Assembly (NCBI RefSeq): GCF_036669915.1 | Contig: NC_089322.1 | Coordinates: 5,585,192-5,649,191 of the forward strand | Source of the DNA: Pocillopora verrucosa | Taxonomy: Eukaryota > Cnidaria > Anthozoa > Scleractinia > Pocilloporidae | Direction: 5' to 3' | Length of the DNA: 64,000 nt | In this document: piece by piece, positions 11,857 to 22,959 of the stretch | Layout of the letters: every line of letters begins with the position of its first letter | Numbering within the stretch: position 1 is the first letter of the stretch | The notes under the pieces: generated by a model | What the model saw: the letters and a program-made list of their open reading frames with translations, nothing else | Told to the model about the DNA's origin: nothing | The model's database searches: none | Made by a program: the position numbers and the translations under genes

Positions 11857-14800
11857 ATGGATGGTTTTCCAGAGAAAAAGGAACACCACAAGGAAAAGGG
11901 AACTCAAGTGAAAGATTATGTTGAAGATGATTCTGAAGAAGGGAAGCCTGTTTCAAGAAAACGAACCATTTTGCGGACCATCGCCATCTTTGCGGTTATA
12001 TCACTCGTGGTTTGTGGAGCCATACTCACAGCAACGTTGTCGACTCGGAAAGAGCAAGTTACTGAGCGCCTAGTGGAAGTCAACTTGGAACCAGGTGAAA
12101 CTCTGTTGTATCAAGTTGAGCAAGTCCTTGAAGTACGAAGTGGAGAGCTTCAGAAAGGTATTTGATCTCGCTACTGATTAAACATTAGTTGCATTCCTAC
12201 GTTTTTCCGCTTCATCGCTAAGTGAAAGAGACGATTTACTGCTTTAAAATTACCTTTTTGGTCTTGAAGGTCATTTTTTGGAGTAAAAATTATCTATTTG
12301 AGATGATATTAAGCCAGAAAGCATTTTAAAAAATGACTATGAAAGCGATCTTGGCGTTAACGAACACTATTTAAACAGTAGTGAAAATAGGGCCTGAAAA
12401 GAATTGATGTCAGAGCTTCAGAAAGGTATTTGCTCTCGCTACTAATTAAACATTAGTTGCATTCATATGTTGCCACGCTTCATCGCTAAGTGAGCGAGAC
12501 GATTTACTGCTTTAAAATTACCTTTTTGGTGTTGAAGGCCACTTTTTCGAGTAAAAATGATCTATTTAAGAGTAAATTAAGCCAGAATGCATTTTAAAAA
12601 AAAATGACTATGAAAGCGATCTTGGCAGTAACAAACACTAAATAAACAGCAGTCAAAATAGGGCCTGAAAAGAATAGATGATTTTCATATATTCAGAGTC
12701 AGAGAATGCATTTTGTTCCGCGGTTCCAGACAAATTTGACAATTTACAAGATAGGATCAGTGGAAAGTTTTTAGTTAAGAAACATTACAGGTAGGCGATT
12801 GAAATGGAGATCATTGAAAAAATGTCAAAGCTGCACGAAAATGAAAAAACCGAGTCGTAAATAAATAAAATCTTAGGGAAAGAATGGAATTGGCCATTGC
12901 ATATGCAAAACATACCAGGTCGTGCAAAAACAGAACGCGATCGCCCGCTCAGGTGTCCCGTTACAATATCTTTATTTTGCATGGTTTGTTTCATCTTTTA
13001 AGAGGCGAATTTGTTATTGCGCGGTTAATACCAACATCAGAATTTGCCTGATATATTCTTAGTGATTAGCATATGAATGGTTCAGTGAATTATATCAGTG
13101 TTTAGGCGCCTACATCATCCAAATGTTTGGCCTTATGATTTTTTAAAATTCAATTAATCGTTAGGACGTTACACCCAGTATATCTTTAACAATTAGCCTG
13201 GATCTGAATGCATAGCGACATTTTGCTGCTCATCTTCAAATTGTAGGGGGATTATGGTCGTGTGACGTTAACTTTTACCTGAACCCTTCCCCCCCTCGAC
13301 AGGCTCTCAAATATTCTTATGATTCCCTTCCCCGTTGGTAGTCAATTTTCAACCCCCCCCCCCCTCCATTTTTATTCCGTTGACGAATTATTCCCGATTA
13401 TTTTAATGGTCACTGAACCCTTCGATATATTTCAAAAAAGTGTTGGCAAAGACACTCACTATCAAAATGTTAACACTGACGGTTTTGAATCCGCCTTTTT
13501 TCATACGGTTTTCTACCATGCAAGATCGAAGTCCTTCAAAGTATAATAATATTTGGTGTTATGATATTGAAGTTGTATATTCACTAAACTTGATTATTGT
13601 TTTATTTCCTTCTATATGCCAACCAAAATTAAACTTAACGAAGATTGTTTCCTGGCCAATATTTTTTCATGATAGCAGATTTTATCATTTTTCAGGAACA
13701 CTGAATACCATAGTTGCACTTCAAGTAATAAACAAGACTTCAGAAGAGTATTGGTTCATTTTTAAGATCATCAGCATTAATGCTGAAGGAGAAAACTTGG
13801 AAAAAATCGGTAACGTGACCCGAGGAAGATCGTTATATTTTCTGGTTAGGGTCGAGCGAACTTCAAGGTAAGTAAAACCATAGTCCTGAAACTTGACATT
13901 GACTTGGCAGAATTTATCTTGTCCGTCACGTCGGGATTACCATAGAGTAATTAGGCATAATAAGTCCGCCTGATAGTGTTTTTTTCATAAATGTTATAGT
14001 CGACTTTCACTTTTGTTTAACTTCGTTTCTCTTTGTCATATGCAACTGTTATTAAGCCTTTTCTACATCTTAAACCACATCCCCTTAGATTCGGATATTA
14101 GTAATTAATTTTCAGGCTGAGATCTCAGGTAAGTTTCAGCTCAATAAGAGAACAGTGGACGAGATTTTCTCAAGAACTCCTTCCAATGCTGCAATCTTTG
14201 TTTCTAATTTCTATCAACAGTTGGCTTTTGAGTCCTCTGGAGTTAGCAGGATAAGTAGCTATACTCTTTTAAAACATGAACTTCCCAATTCCCCATCCCT
14301 CCCTTTACTTTTTTTGCTGGCCATATTTATATTCCATAATTTTAACTCGTCTGAAAATTGATTAGATCCCTGAAATGTCACTTGTTGTATCATGCCAGTT
14401 GCTTATTGGGATGTTTTCCTTAGGTCTGACTGTTTTTTCAACAGGTCTGAGGTAAAGAAAACGTCAAAATCCACCAAAGAAGATGAGTCCCTTGAATTAT
14501 ACGGAAACCCAGAGTCCGACGAGGGGTTAACACGCTATGCCCGAGCCATACTTACCCAGCTTCTCCCAACCGTTGAGCGCAACCTTTACGAATTTGTAGA
14601 CGGACAGAAACCAGACCCAAATTCCGAGCCAAAGCCTGAAAAATCTTCCATGTTTCCCGGAATTGTGAAGATGCACAGAGCAGCAAACACATCGCAAAAT
14701 GACAAACTTTTTATTAAAAACAAATTCAATCGGTCGGATGTCACTAATATGACATCTGACATCGACTTGGACTTGTCATATGCTGATTCATCCGTTCTTA

Positions 14801-17367
14801 ATAAGAGCAATGGCGTGTTAACTAAAGGTGAGGTCCATTTAACTGAACAATTAAATTTCGGAGAGCCAGTTCAGTTTAAGAAAGGATCCACAGCCAACAT
14901 GCTGAACGTTTCTTTTACGAGTAAGGTTACTCTTCTTGATGATGAGAAGTATCGGAAAAGCTATCTTGAAGACGAGGAACTAGCAGAGGTTGATGTTCGT
15001 GACTTCGTCAAACTCATTGCACCAAAATCTGACCAAAAATTCAGAGTGAAAACCTCTGAGAGAGAGGCTCTGAACGAGACTTCGGTTGATTCAAACGAAA
15101 TGAACAGCACGTACGCTGACGAAGATGAGCGAGAGACAAACTACACAACAGCAGCGCACGACTCAAGACACCAGCGAAGTCGCAGACAAAACTTTGTTCA
15201 AAAATTCCTTAATGCTCCTCGAAAGATTCCGTTCACACTCTTTGAGAAAAAAATTATAGGCATAGATATGAAAGTGAAAACCACTGTTCGAATTGAATCA
15301 ATTAAAAAGCTAGTCAACCTGAAGCTTGAAAAGACCGAGGTGTATTTAACTCTGCAGTTTGGAGCCAGTGTAACAGTGCCACTTCTCCGAAAACCCATTG
15401 ACACCACCAAGAAAGAAACAAAGAAGATAAATGGACTAAACGTCGAAGTTGTAAGTGCTTGAATTTAAAATGTCGATGTTAGATCGGGCCTCTATTTCGG
15501 CAGGTTTTTTCGGGGAGCAAACTCACGGTTTGCGAAAAACAAGGTTGATAAAACCACTGGCATGGAAGAAAGTAAATTGCACCATTGGCTCGTGTGCCTT
15601 CATTTACGTGTATTAGATTTTTAGTTTTATTTATTTCAATATAATGCAGTAATGACTGCTTTTAAACAGTTCTACGATAACAGGATGATATTGAAACCTT
15701 TAGCCTCACATAATTTAGAGGTAAAAATTGCTTGTTAGGGAGGTAGACGACGACCGCGACCGAATTATAAACTTAGGCTTTCTGCGCAGGAGGCCTAAGT
15801 AATGACCGCACTGTTTGAAAACGTTTACGTACATGTAATGCAATTTATTCTTTTTTTTTTTCACTTTTCTACAGAGCCACAGTATTCCGATATTTTGGGT
15901 CGTCAGTCTTGATGTGGATTTTATTATTAAGACACCTTTTAGTATCTCAGTGGACCCAGGCTCACTCTCACCATCCCGGTTAAGCGTAACGGTGAGTAGA
16001 TATAACTGAATTGATGGTTAACATGTACTGTAAACAATGATTGACATATCTGGGTGCATTGTGTGTTTAATCATCAAATAAGGAATTTTTCTGTTACTCT
16101 GATATGCAACGATGTTGTTGTTTTAGCATTAACTTTGTCGTAAGAGTATTTACATATATTTGCCGTTCAAACTGGAACACCATGATGTATGACACAGAGT
16201 CAAATAGGCAATGGTTCTTTTAACCTCATTTGGCAAGAAAAAAAATATGTGGAATGGTAAAAGAGTCTGGTTCTTGTTGTAAGGATTAGCTTCCGAGGAT
16301 AAGTTACGGCTTTTGGTCACCATTATGGAGAAGTACATCCTGATTTTCGTGCATGTTTGGGCTGAGAGCAGAAGTGTTGATATTCTTAACTTCTCCACAT
16401 CTTATTTCAATAAATACATCGTAGGCGAAGGTTTCAAAATAATACGTGCGGATATTTTGCGAATTGTACGGCGAATTTCCAAGTGCCATTGGGGTGAAGA
16501 GTAATACGAGCGATGAGCAAAATATCCGTTCATATTATATGCTAATCCAAAGAACAAGGAATTCATTATTCCATTGTTATTTCATTGTCTAGTATTTTGG
16601 GTTTTGATTTCTTAAATGCATCAGCACTATATCGATTCAATAAGGCGTATAAGAAAGACGAAACAACACAAACGAAAGCGCTCTTCATGACCAATAAAAA
16701 AATCTACGCACTTTAAAGATCAATTCTCAAAAGGTCAAGCCTCAAAAAAAAGAAAAAAACCAAAAAAATCTGAGTGTGAATCGTTCGTTCGTTCGTTCGC
16801 TTTCCATCCTATTTTTTGACATGTTATACAGTATAATAATGTGGCATAATTTTCGGGTTCCGTTGTCCTTATAACGGGTAAAATGGCTCACTTGATGAAT
16901 AATAAATCGCTCTCTCTGTCAGCAATAGCTTCGATGATGCAAGAGACGGTTAAAGACTGATGGATTTCATGAAATCATACAAATATGTAAATGAATTAAT
17001 AAAATATAACCCCTATATGTCATTTCAGGTAACACCCTATGCATCAGTAACAGCCACTTTGCAAGGATCTGTATCCGTATGGCTTATAAGGGCTGGGGTG
17101 TACGGCGACGGACACTTGATAAGAGGAGGTCTTCCAATCAGCGTGTCGTATGATGAAAATCGCCCTTCCCACAAGGATGTCTGCGTGGATATTTCAGCTG
17201 ACTTACGGATCCTTGAACTGGAAGCCGGTGTCTTCTACCAATGGAAGTCATGTTGGTGGGACTGGTGGAGGCTTAGATGCAAGTGGGGTACTCGACGCAC
17301 CTTGTACAGTTTTGGCCGATGGTCTGCCTACAGTTTGAGGCGAAATATGATTTATAAATGTTTCTGA
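11857..17367 (+). CDS. Copy 2 of tandem family: predicted type II membrane protein
   Basis: Exons: 11857-12157, 13696-13867, 14116-14241 (least certain), 14445-15450, 15875-15991, 17029-17367. Phases chain without conflict to 686 residues. Residues 1-40 are charged and Lys/Glu-rich; 41-61 form one hydrophobic helix preceded by RKR, which suggests a type II single-pass protein with most of the chain outside. Residues about 75-155 have alternating strand patterns (EPGETLLYQVEQ) that faintly recall the start of large lipid-transfer N domains; this is only an impression. Residues 200-535 are acidic and rich in sequons, and RSRR at 444-447 could be a furin-type site. The end (575-686) is beta-rich with a CWWDWW segment. 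Exon 3 is short, its donor (GTTAGC) is weak, and its frame has stops in copy 1, so that part may be wrong. Function unknown. Confidence 0.7.
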
Positions 17368-18800
17368 TACTATTTTCCAGGGCGGTCCAAGTGCTGTGAA
17401 CTGTTTAGTTTTCAAGAACTTTTCAATTGAGTGTCGGCTCTTCAGGGTATTTTTATTTCTTCTGATTGGCTTTTGTAACTATCCAGTAGTTCTGGTTTTA
17501 CGACACTCAGTCGGCTTTAATAAGAGTTAGTATCTCCCGGTGTTTTTTTTCAAGATGTCGTTTATTTTTCGGATTTGATTAAACTTACAGTCGAAGTACC
17601 TTTGATTAGAGAGGGCATGTGTGAATTCTATTTATGGTTTCAAGTCCAACATTGTGGTCGTATGATCGTTATTTCCTAGATCATTTCTACGCGAGATCGA
17701 AGCGATTTTTTTTCATCCATTCTGCATTAACAGTGTCAGCGATCGGAAAATCCAAACATATCAGCAATTAAGGTATCTAGGTCGTCAATGATTGTACAAA
17801 GCTCTGGTACCATTCTGTTATCAAAGGGCAGGAAGGGAGAAGATGAAGCTTATGACGTCACAAGTCACTTGCATTAACCAATGCTTGTCGACCGGTGATT
17901 GATGGCTCTTCATCAGATTAGTTGGATTAACCCTTTACACCCTAACATCAGTATGCATATTCTCCATACTGTTCTCTATAGATTCACTAAGGTGCTGACA
18001 AGGATAATTTTTTTTTACATTTAATAGATTCTTTATTTGGTGATCATTTCCTTTATCCTTTTGACCTTAATGAGTGATCCAGGAGTGACGTTGAAAGAAG
18101 AAATTAGCCGCTGGTCACTCTTAGAGTTTAAAGGGATTAAAGAATATCCCATGTAGTTTCGTAACTGTTCGTCTCAGCATTGAGATGATTTATGTCCTCA
18201 GTACTTCTCCAAATTGATTAAAAAGCCAAGCAAATTAGGTAAATCATTTAACTTGGGCAAAAAAAGAAAAAATCTTACTGTTTTGGCAGCTTAAAATCTT
18301 TCATCGTCATTTTGTGCGTTGTGATGGAGTCGGAAACCGACACGATGAACGACAAAACGAAATTGCCCGTCTAAAAAATGTAATGCTCCTTCTCGTTTGG
18401 TTAGGATAGCTGTAAAAGTTCCAATCATACCATGGATAACTAGTGTGTATAGTAATGGACTGTCTATATAACCAGAGTGTTTCGTGTGCAAGAACAATAA
18501 ACTACTGTTAAAACGCAAGCTTTGCATTAATAACTTCACGTTTTTCGATGTTGTGACTAAAAATTAATGTCACAGTGGGAACCTTACATTATGTGCATTT
18601 TGTTGTCTCATAAAAATGTTTTTCGTTGGCTAAACTAAATTGAATTGAAATTGTTAATCAAATGAACCTCAAATAAAACGATGAAGCTGATCTTGAAAAG
18701 CTTGATTCGTTTCAGAGCAACAAGCATAGCAACAAATTCAATTTCCTTTTTGGCAGTCACCGCAAAAGTAAGCTAGCAAGGCAAGTGAAATAAAAATGGA
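17368..18800. other. Duplicated non-coding flank downstream of copy 2
   Basis: This is the counterpart of the flank of copy 1 (5888-7849), with small deletions. No gene was recognised. AAGGTATCTAGG near 17771 is the intact version of the site that received the MITE in the third unit. Confidence 0.6.
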
Positions 18801-18839
18801 AAAGAGACGTTTTGTTTCAAGACCTTGTGTGATTCCCAC

Positions 18840-19200
18840 CTGGCTAATGTGCGAAGACTTGTCATTGGCTAATTCTTCTGTTATCAATAAGGGCAATGGA
18901 TCAGTCACCAGGGGCCTGGTCCATTTGACTGAACAATGGAATTTCGGAGAGCCAATTCAACTCAATAATGGTACTGTAGCTTACAAGATGAGCGTTACAT
19001 CCACAAGGAATTATCAACGTTAACTGAACTGGTTTCGTGAAACTCATCGCCCAAAATATGACCAATAATTCTGTATAAAAAATTTCCGAGTGAGAGGCTT
19101 AAAAGTGAACCTTCCGATATAGTTCTATAAAGTGGAGCTTGACAAGACTGAGTTTGATTTAACTCTTCATCTCCATGTCCATCTCCTGTTTGAGTTCTGT
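18840..19200 (+). pseudogene. Decayed fragment of the tandem family's long exon (relic b)
   Basis: An open stretch at 18796-19023 carries family motifs (NSSVINKGNGSVTRG, HLTEQWNFGEPIQL) matching the middle of the long exon. It then breaks, and after an internal deletion the segment VELDKTEFDLTL-like reappears near 19130. It matches relic a but has lost more of the 3' half. No splice context for a working gene. Confidence 0.6.
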
Positions 19201-20020
19201 TTGTCCTCCTCCTGAAATCCATCTTGCTCAGCTATATACAAAGGTGTTACTTGAACTTCAGGTCTTGGATTTCCTTCCACAATTGTTGTTGTCTGTTTTT
19301 TTCAGGACAAAGGGAATTTGTCCTGCGTGGACTGTGCGACTGAGGGAAAGTTGCCATGTGGGGCTTCCTGTGAAATATCTAAAAAGAGATATTTGGGATT
19401 TAGAAAAACAAAACAGTAAAAAATCCAGACAATCCAAAACAGTAACAAAGTATGATATGATGTTATTACATATCATGATATATATGACATTTTCAGTTAA
19501 CTTTGAGATAGAAGTATATACAATATGGTTGGTACAGGCATAGGTTTCTGAAATTCACTGACAATTCACTTGCTCGAGGTTGTAAACTTTAGAATGTTCT
19601 GTGTGATTTAGATCAGGGAAGGGATCTTTTTTCGGGATATTTCTTTCCGGGATATTTTTTGCGGGGCTGGGTGTGGGTGTATTAACCAAGTAGGGGACTT
19701 ATGTCCTATTGTTATGCACCTGTACTTGTACTTGTGCGAATCCATTAAATAAAATAAACAAATAAGGTAAGCTAGGTGACCCTGGAGAGCATAAAATAAA
19801 AAGAAGACAATCATATAGAGAGCAACGTGATTTGTCATCAGATGTAGAAGTTATATTCAGAAAAACATTCACCACAATTGTTTTAGAGAGGAATCAACTT
19901 CACATTCTGACCGACGGTGGGTCGTATTGCAATATCAAACGCTTTGTCTAAAATAAGCATTCTTTTTCTGATTCCTTTTTTTTATAAAAGCCTTTTATAA
20001 ATCGTAACGAACATCATTTT
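19200..20020. other. Stretch without recognised gene between units
   Basis: AT-rich sequence with no gene that I can support. Similarity to the array resumes near 20020 (AGATTCGGATAT), matching 14090 upstream of exon 3 of copy 2. Confidence 0.5.
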
Positions 20021-20344
20021 AGATTCGGATATCAGTTCTTAATTTTCACGTAGAGATCTCGGGTAAGTTTCAGCTCAATTATAGAACAGTGGACGAGATT
20101 TTCTCAAGAACTCCTTCCAATGCTGCAATCTTTGTTTCTAATTTCTATCAACAGATGGCTTTTGAGTCCTCTGGGACTAGCAGGATAAGTAGCTATACTT
20201 ATTTTTTTTAGTCATATTTATATTCCACAGTTTTAACTGGTCTGAAAATTGATTAGATCCCTGAAATGTCACTTCTTGAACACAATATCAAGCTAATTGC
20301 TCATTGGGATTTTTTTGCTAGGTCTGACTGTTTTTTTCATGCAG

Positions 20345-21545
20345 GTCCGACGTAAAGAAAACGTCGAAATCCACCAAAGATGACGAGTCCTTTGAATTAT
20401 ACGGAAACCAGAAGTTCGACGCAAAGTTAGCTCGTTATGCTCGAGCCATAATTACACAGTGTCTCCCAACTGTTGAGTGCAATCTTTACGAACGTGTAGA
20501 CGGAGAGAAACCAGATCCAAGTTCTGAGCCAAAACCTGAAAAATCTTCCATGTTTCCCGGTATTGTGAATATGCACAGAGAAGCAAACACATCGGAAAAT
20601 GACTAACGTTTCATTAAAAACAAATTCAGTCGGTCGGATGTCACCAATATGACATCTGACGTTGACTTGGACATGTCATATGCAGATTCGTCGGTTCTTA
20701 ATAAGAGCAACGGCGTGGTAACAAAAGGTGAAGTCCACTCAACTGAACAACTAAATTTCGGAGAGCCAGTTCAGTTTAAGAAAGGATCTACAGCCAGCAT
20801 AATGAAGGTTTCTTTCACTAGTAAGGTTACTCTTCTTGATGATGAGAAATCTCGGAAAAGCTATCTTGAAGACGAGGAACTAGCAGATGTTGATGTTTGT
20901 AAAACTCTTTAGGCCAAAATCTGACCAAACATTCAAGGTAAAAACCTCTGAGCCTTCGGCTGAAATAAACGAAATGAACAGCACGTCTGCTGACAAAGAT
21001 GAACAAGAGGCAAACTTAACACAGCATCTCACGACTCAAGACACCGAAGTCGCAGACAAAGCTGTTTTCCACAAATCATTGATGCTTCTCGAACGATAAA
21101 GTTTAAGCCACCATTCACATCGATTCAAAAGTTCCACAATGTGGAGCTTGACAAGATTGAGTCGGATTTAACTCTGCAGTTGGGATCCAGGTCAAGAGTG
21201 GAACTTCTCTGACACTCCGTTGATACCACTAAGAGGGAAACAAAGACGATATTCGGAACGAACATGAAAGTTGTAAGTGCTTGAATTAAAAATATTGATG
21301 TAAGATCGGGCCTCCATTTCTGATGTAATACAAACCAGACACACAGCATATGGAATCAATCTGTTAAGTATACCACAGCATTGGTTAAAAATTTTGATTC
21401 ATTTTAAGTAACCTCATTGTTTGTGAAAATTAGTTTAACGCAATTTGCTGTTTTGTTTCCTTTTCTACAGGGCTATAGTATTCCAATACTTTGGGTGGTC
21501 ACCCTAGATCTAGAATTTCTTCTTAGGACACCAGCTAGTATCGTG
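20345..21545 (+). pseudogene. Copy 3 of tandem family, pseudogene
   Basis: The long exon is recognisable from 20345 to about 21280 and an exon-5-like piece (GYSIPILWVVTLDLEFLL) follows a good acceptor from about 21471. It is broken by an in-frame TAA at 20604-20606 where copies 1 and 2 have a Lys codon, by a frameshift around 20895-20915, by loss of the RSRR region in frame and by further stops. The 5' exons and the Trp/Cys-rich last exon are absent: after the exon-5 piece the sequence jumps to the downstream flank. The acceptor of the exon-3-like block at about 20048 is also lost (CAC instead of CAG). Confidence 0.85.
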
Positions 21546-21578
21546 GTGAACCGTATGTACGACAACTATCAAGGTATC

Positions 21579-21822
21579 GGATCATGTGTACTATAGGTGG
21601 CCTCGGTCGACATATCGGCCGATACATCGGCCGACATATCAGTCGACTATCGACCGACTATTGGTCGACTATCGGTCGACAGTCGACCGACTATCGGTCG
21701 ATAGTCGACTGATAGTCGATTGCCGACCTATAGTCGACCGATAGTCGACCGATAGTCGACCGATATATCGGTCGATTGTCGGCCTATATGTCGACCGAGG
21801 CCACCTATAGTACACATGATCC
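21579..21822. mobile_element. hAT-like MITE with 8-bp target duplication
   Basis: The 244-bp element starts GGATCATGTGTACTATAGG and ends with the exact complement; terminal inverted repeats are perfect for at least 35 bp. It is flanked by AAGGTATC at 21571-21578 and 21823-21830. The paralogous sites at about 6470 and 17771 hold a single AAGGTATC and no insert, so the duplication is genuine. An 8-bp duplication is typical of hAT transposons. The interior is built of short repeats of the ATAGTCGACCGAT kind, themselves palindromic, so the whole element can fold. No coding capacity. Confidence 0.88.
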
Positions 21823-22959
21823 AAGGTATCTAGGTCGTCAATGATTGTACCACTTTACTCTGATGACAAGCGGCAGGAATGAAGTAGGTGGAGGATATGA
21901 GGTCTCAGGATTACTTGCATCAACTAATATCCCACTTGCCTTCGTAACTATTCGTCTCTGTATTAAGATTGTTATGAGCTCAGTACGGCTCCAAATTGAT
22001 TCAAAAGCTAAGCAAACCAAATTAATCATTACCGTTTTGGCAGCTTAAAATATTTCATCGTCATTTGCGTTATGATGGAGTCAGAAACCGACACGATTAA
22101 CGATAAAACGAAATTGTCCGTCTAACAGAATGAGGTGTTCCCTCTCGCTTGGTTTGGATAGCTGTAAAAGTTCCAGTCATACCATGGATTACTAGTTTGT
22201 ATAGTAATTGTTATGGACTGTCTATATAACCAGGAAATTTAGTGTACAAGAACAATAAAACTATTGTTAGAACTCAAGCCTTGCATCAATAGCTAATCGT
22301 TTTGCGATTTTTTAACTTTAAATTACTGTCACATTGAGAACCTTACACATGGTACAATGGGGGGAGGGGGGTGGGCTGGAATTCAGTCCCTATTGATTTT
22401 TGTTGTTTATAGTGCTCTGTTAGATACAAAGTTCTGATAAAGATAATGCACGTTTTTGGTCCATAAACGAACCTTTTCAGCTTTCCATGCCCTTGTTAAA
22501 CAGTTACTTCCTTACATTTGCCATACATGACATGGCCAAAATTTGAGAAAAATTCAAAACTTGTATTACTCCCTCCCTCTTGTAAACTGGAGGATTAATT
22601 TAAAATTGGTCTTTGTTTTACTTTTCTTTACATTCCAAAATCAAATTATATGCTTCTTCCCATTTTGAAGGAAAACATGGACTCCTGATTGCATGCATTT
22701 GGCTTATTGAATTTTTTTTGTGGGCTGAACTAAATTAAATTGAAATTGATTATTCAAATGAACATCAATTAAAACAATGAAGTTGATCTTGAAAACTAAG
22801 CTTGAATCATTTCAACGCAACAAGCATAGCAATCAATTCCATTTCCTTTTTTGCGGTCACCGCAAAAGTAAGCTAGCAAGGCAAGTAAAATAAAGATGGA
22901 AAAGAGAGTCATTTTGTTTTAAGACCTTGTGTGATTCCCATCTGGCTACTGTGTATGGC

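Noticed and set aside
19175-19543. 122-residue plus-strand frame
   Set aside because: It starts in the decayed family relic and runs into non-coding sequence; composition and context do not support a gene.
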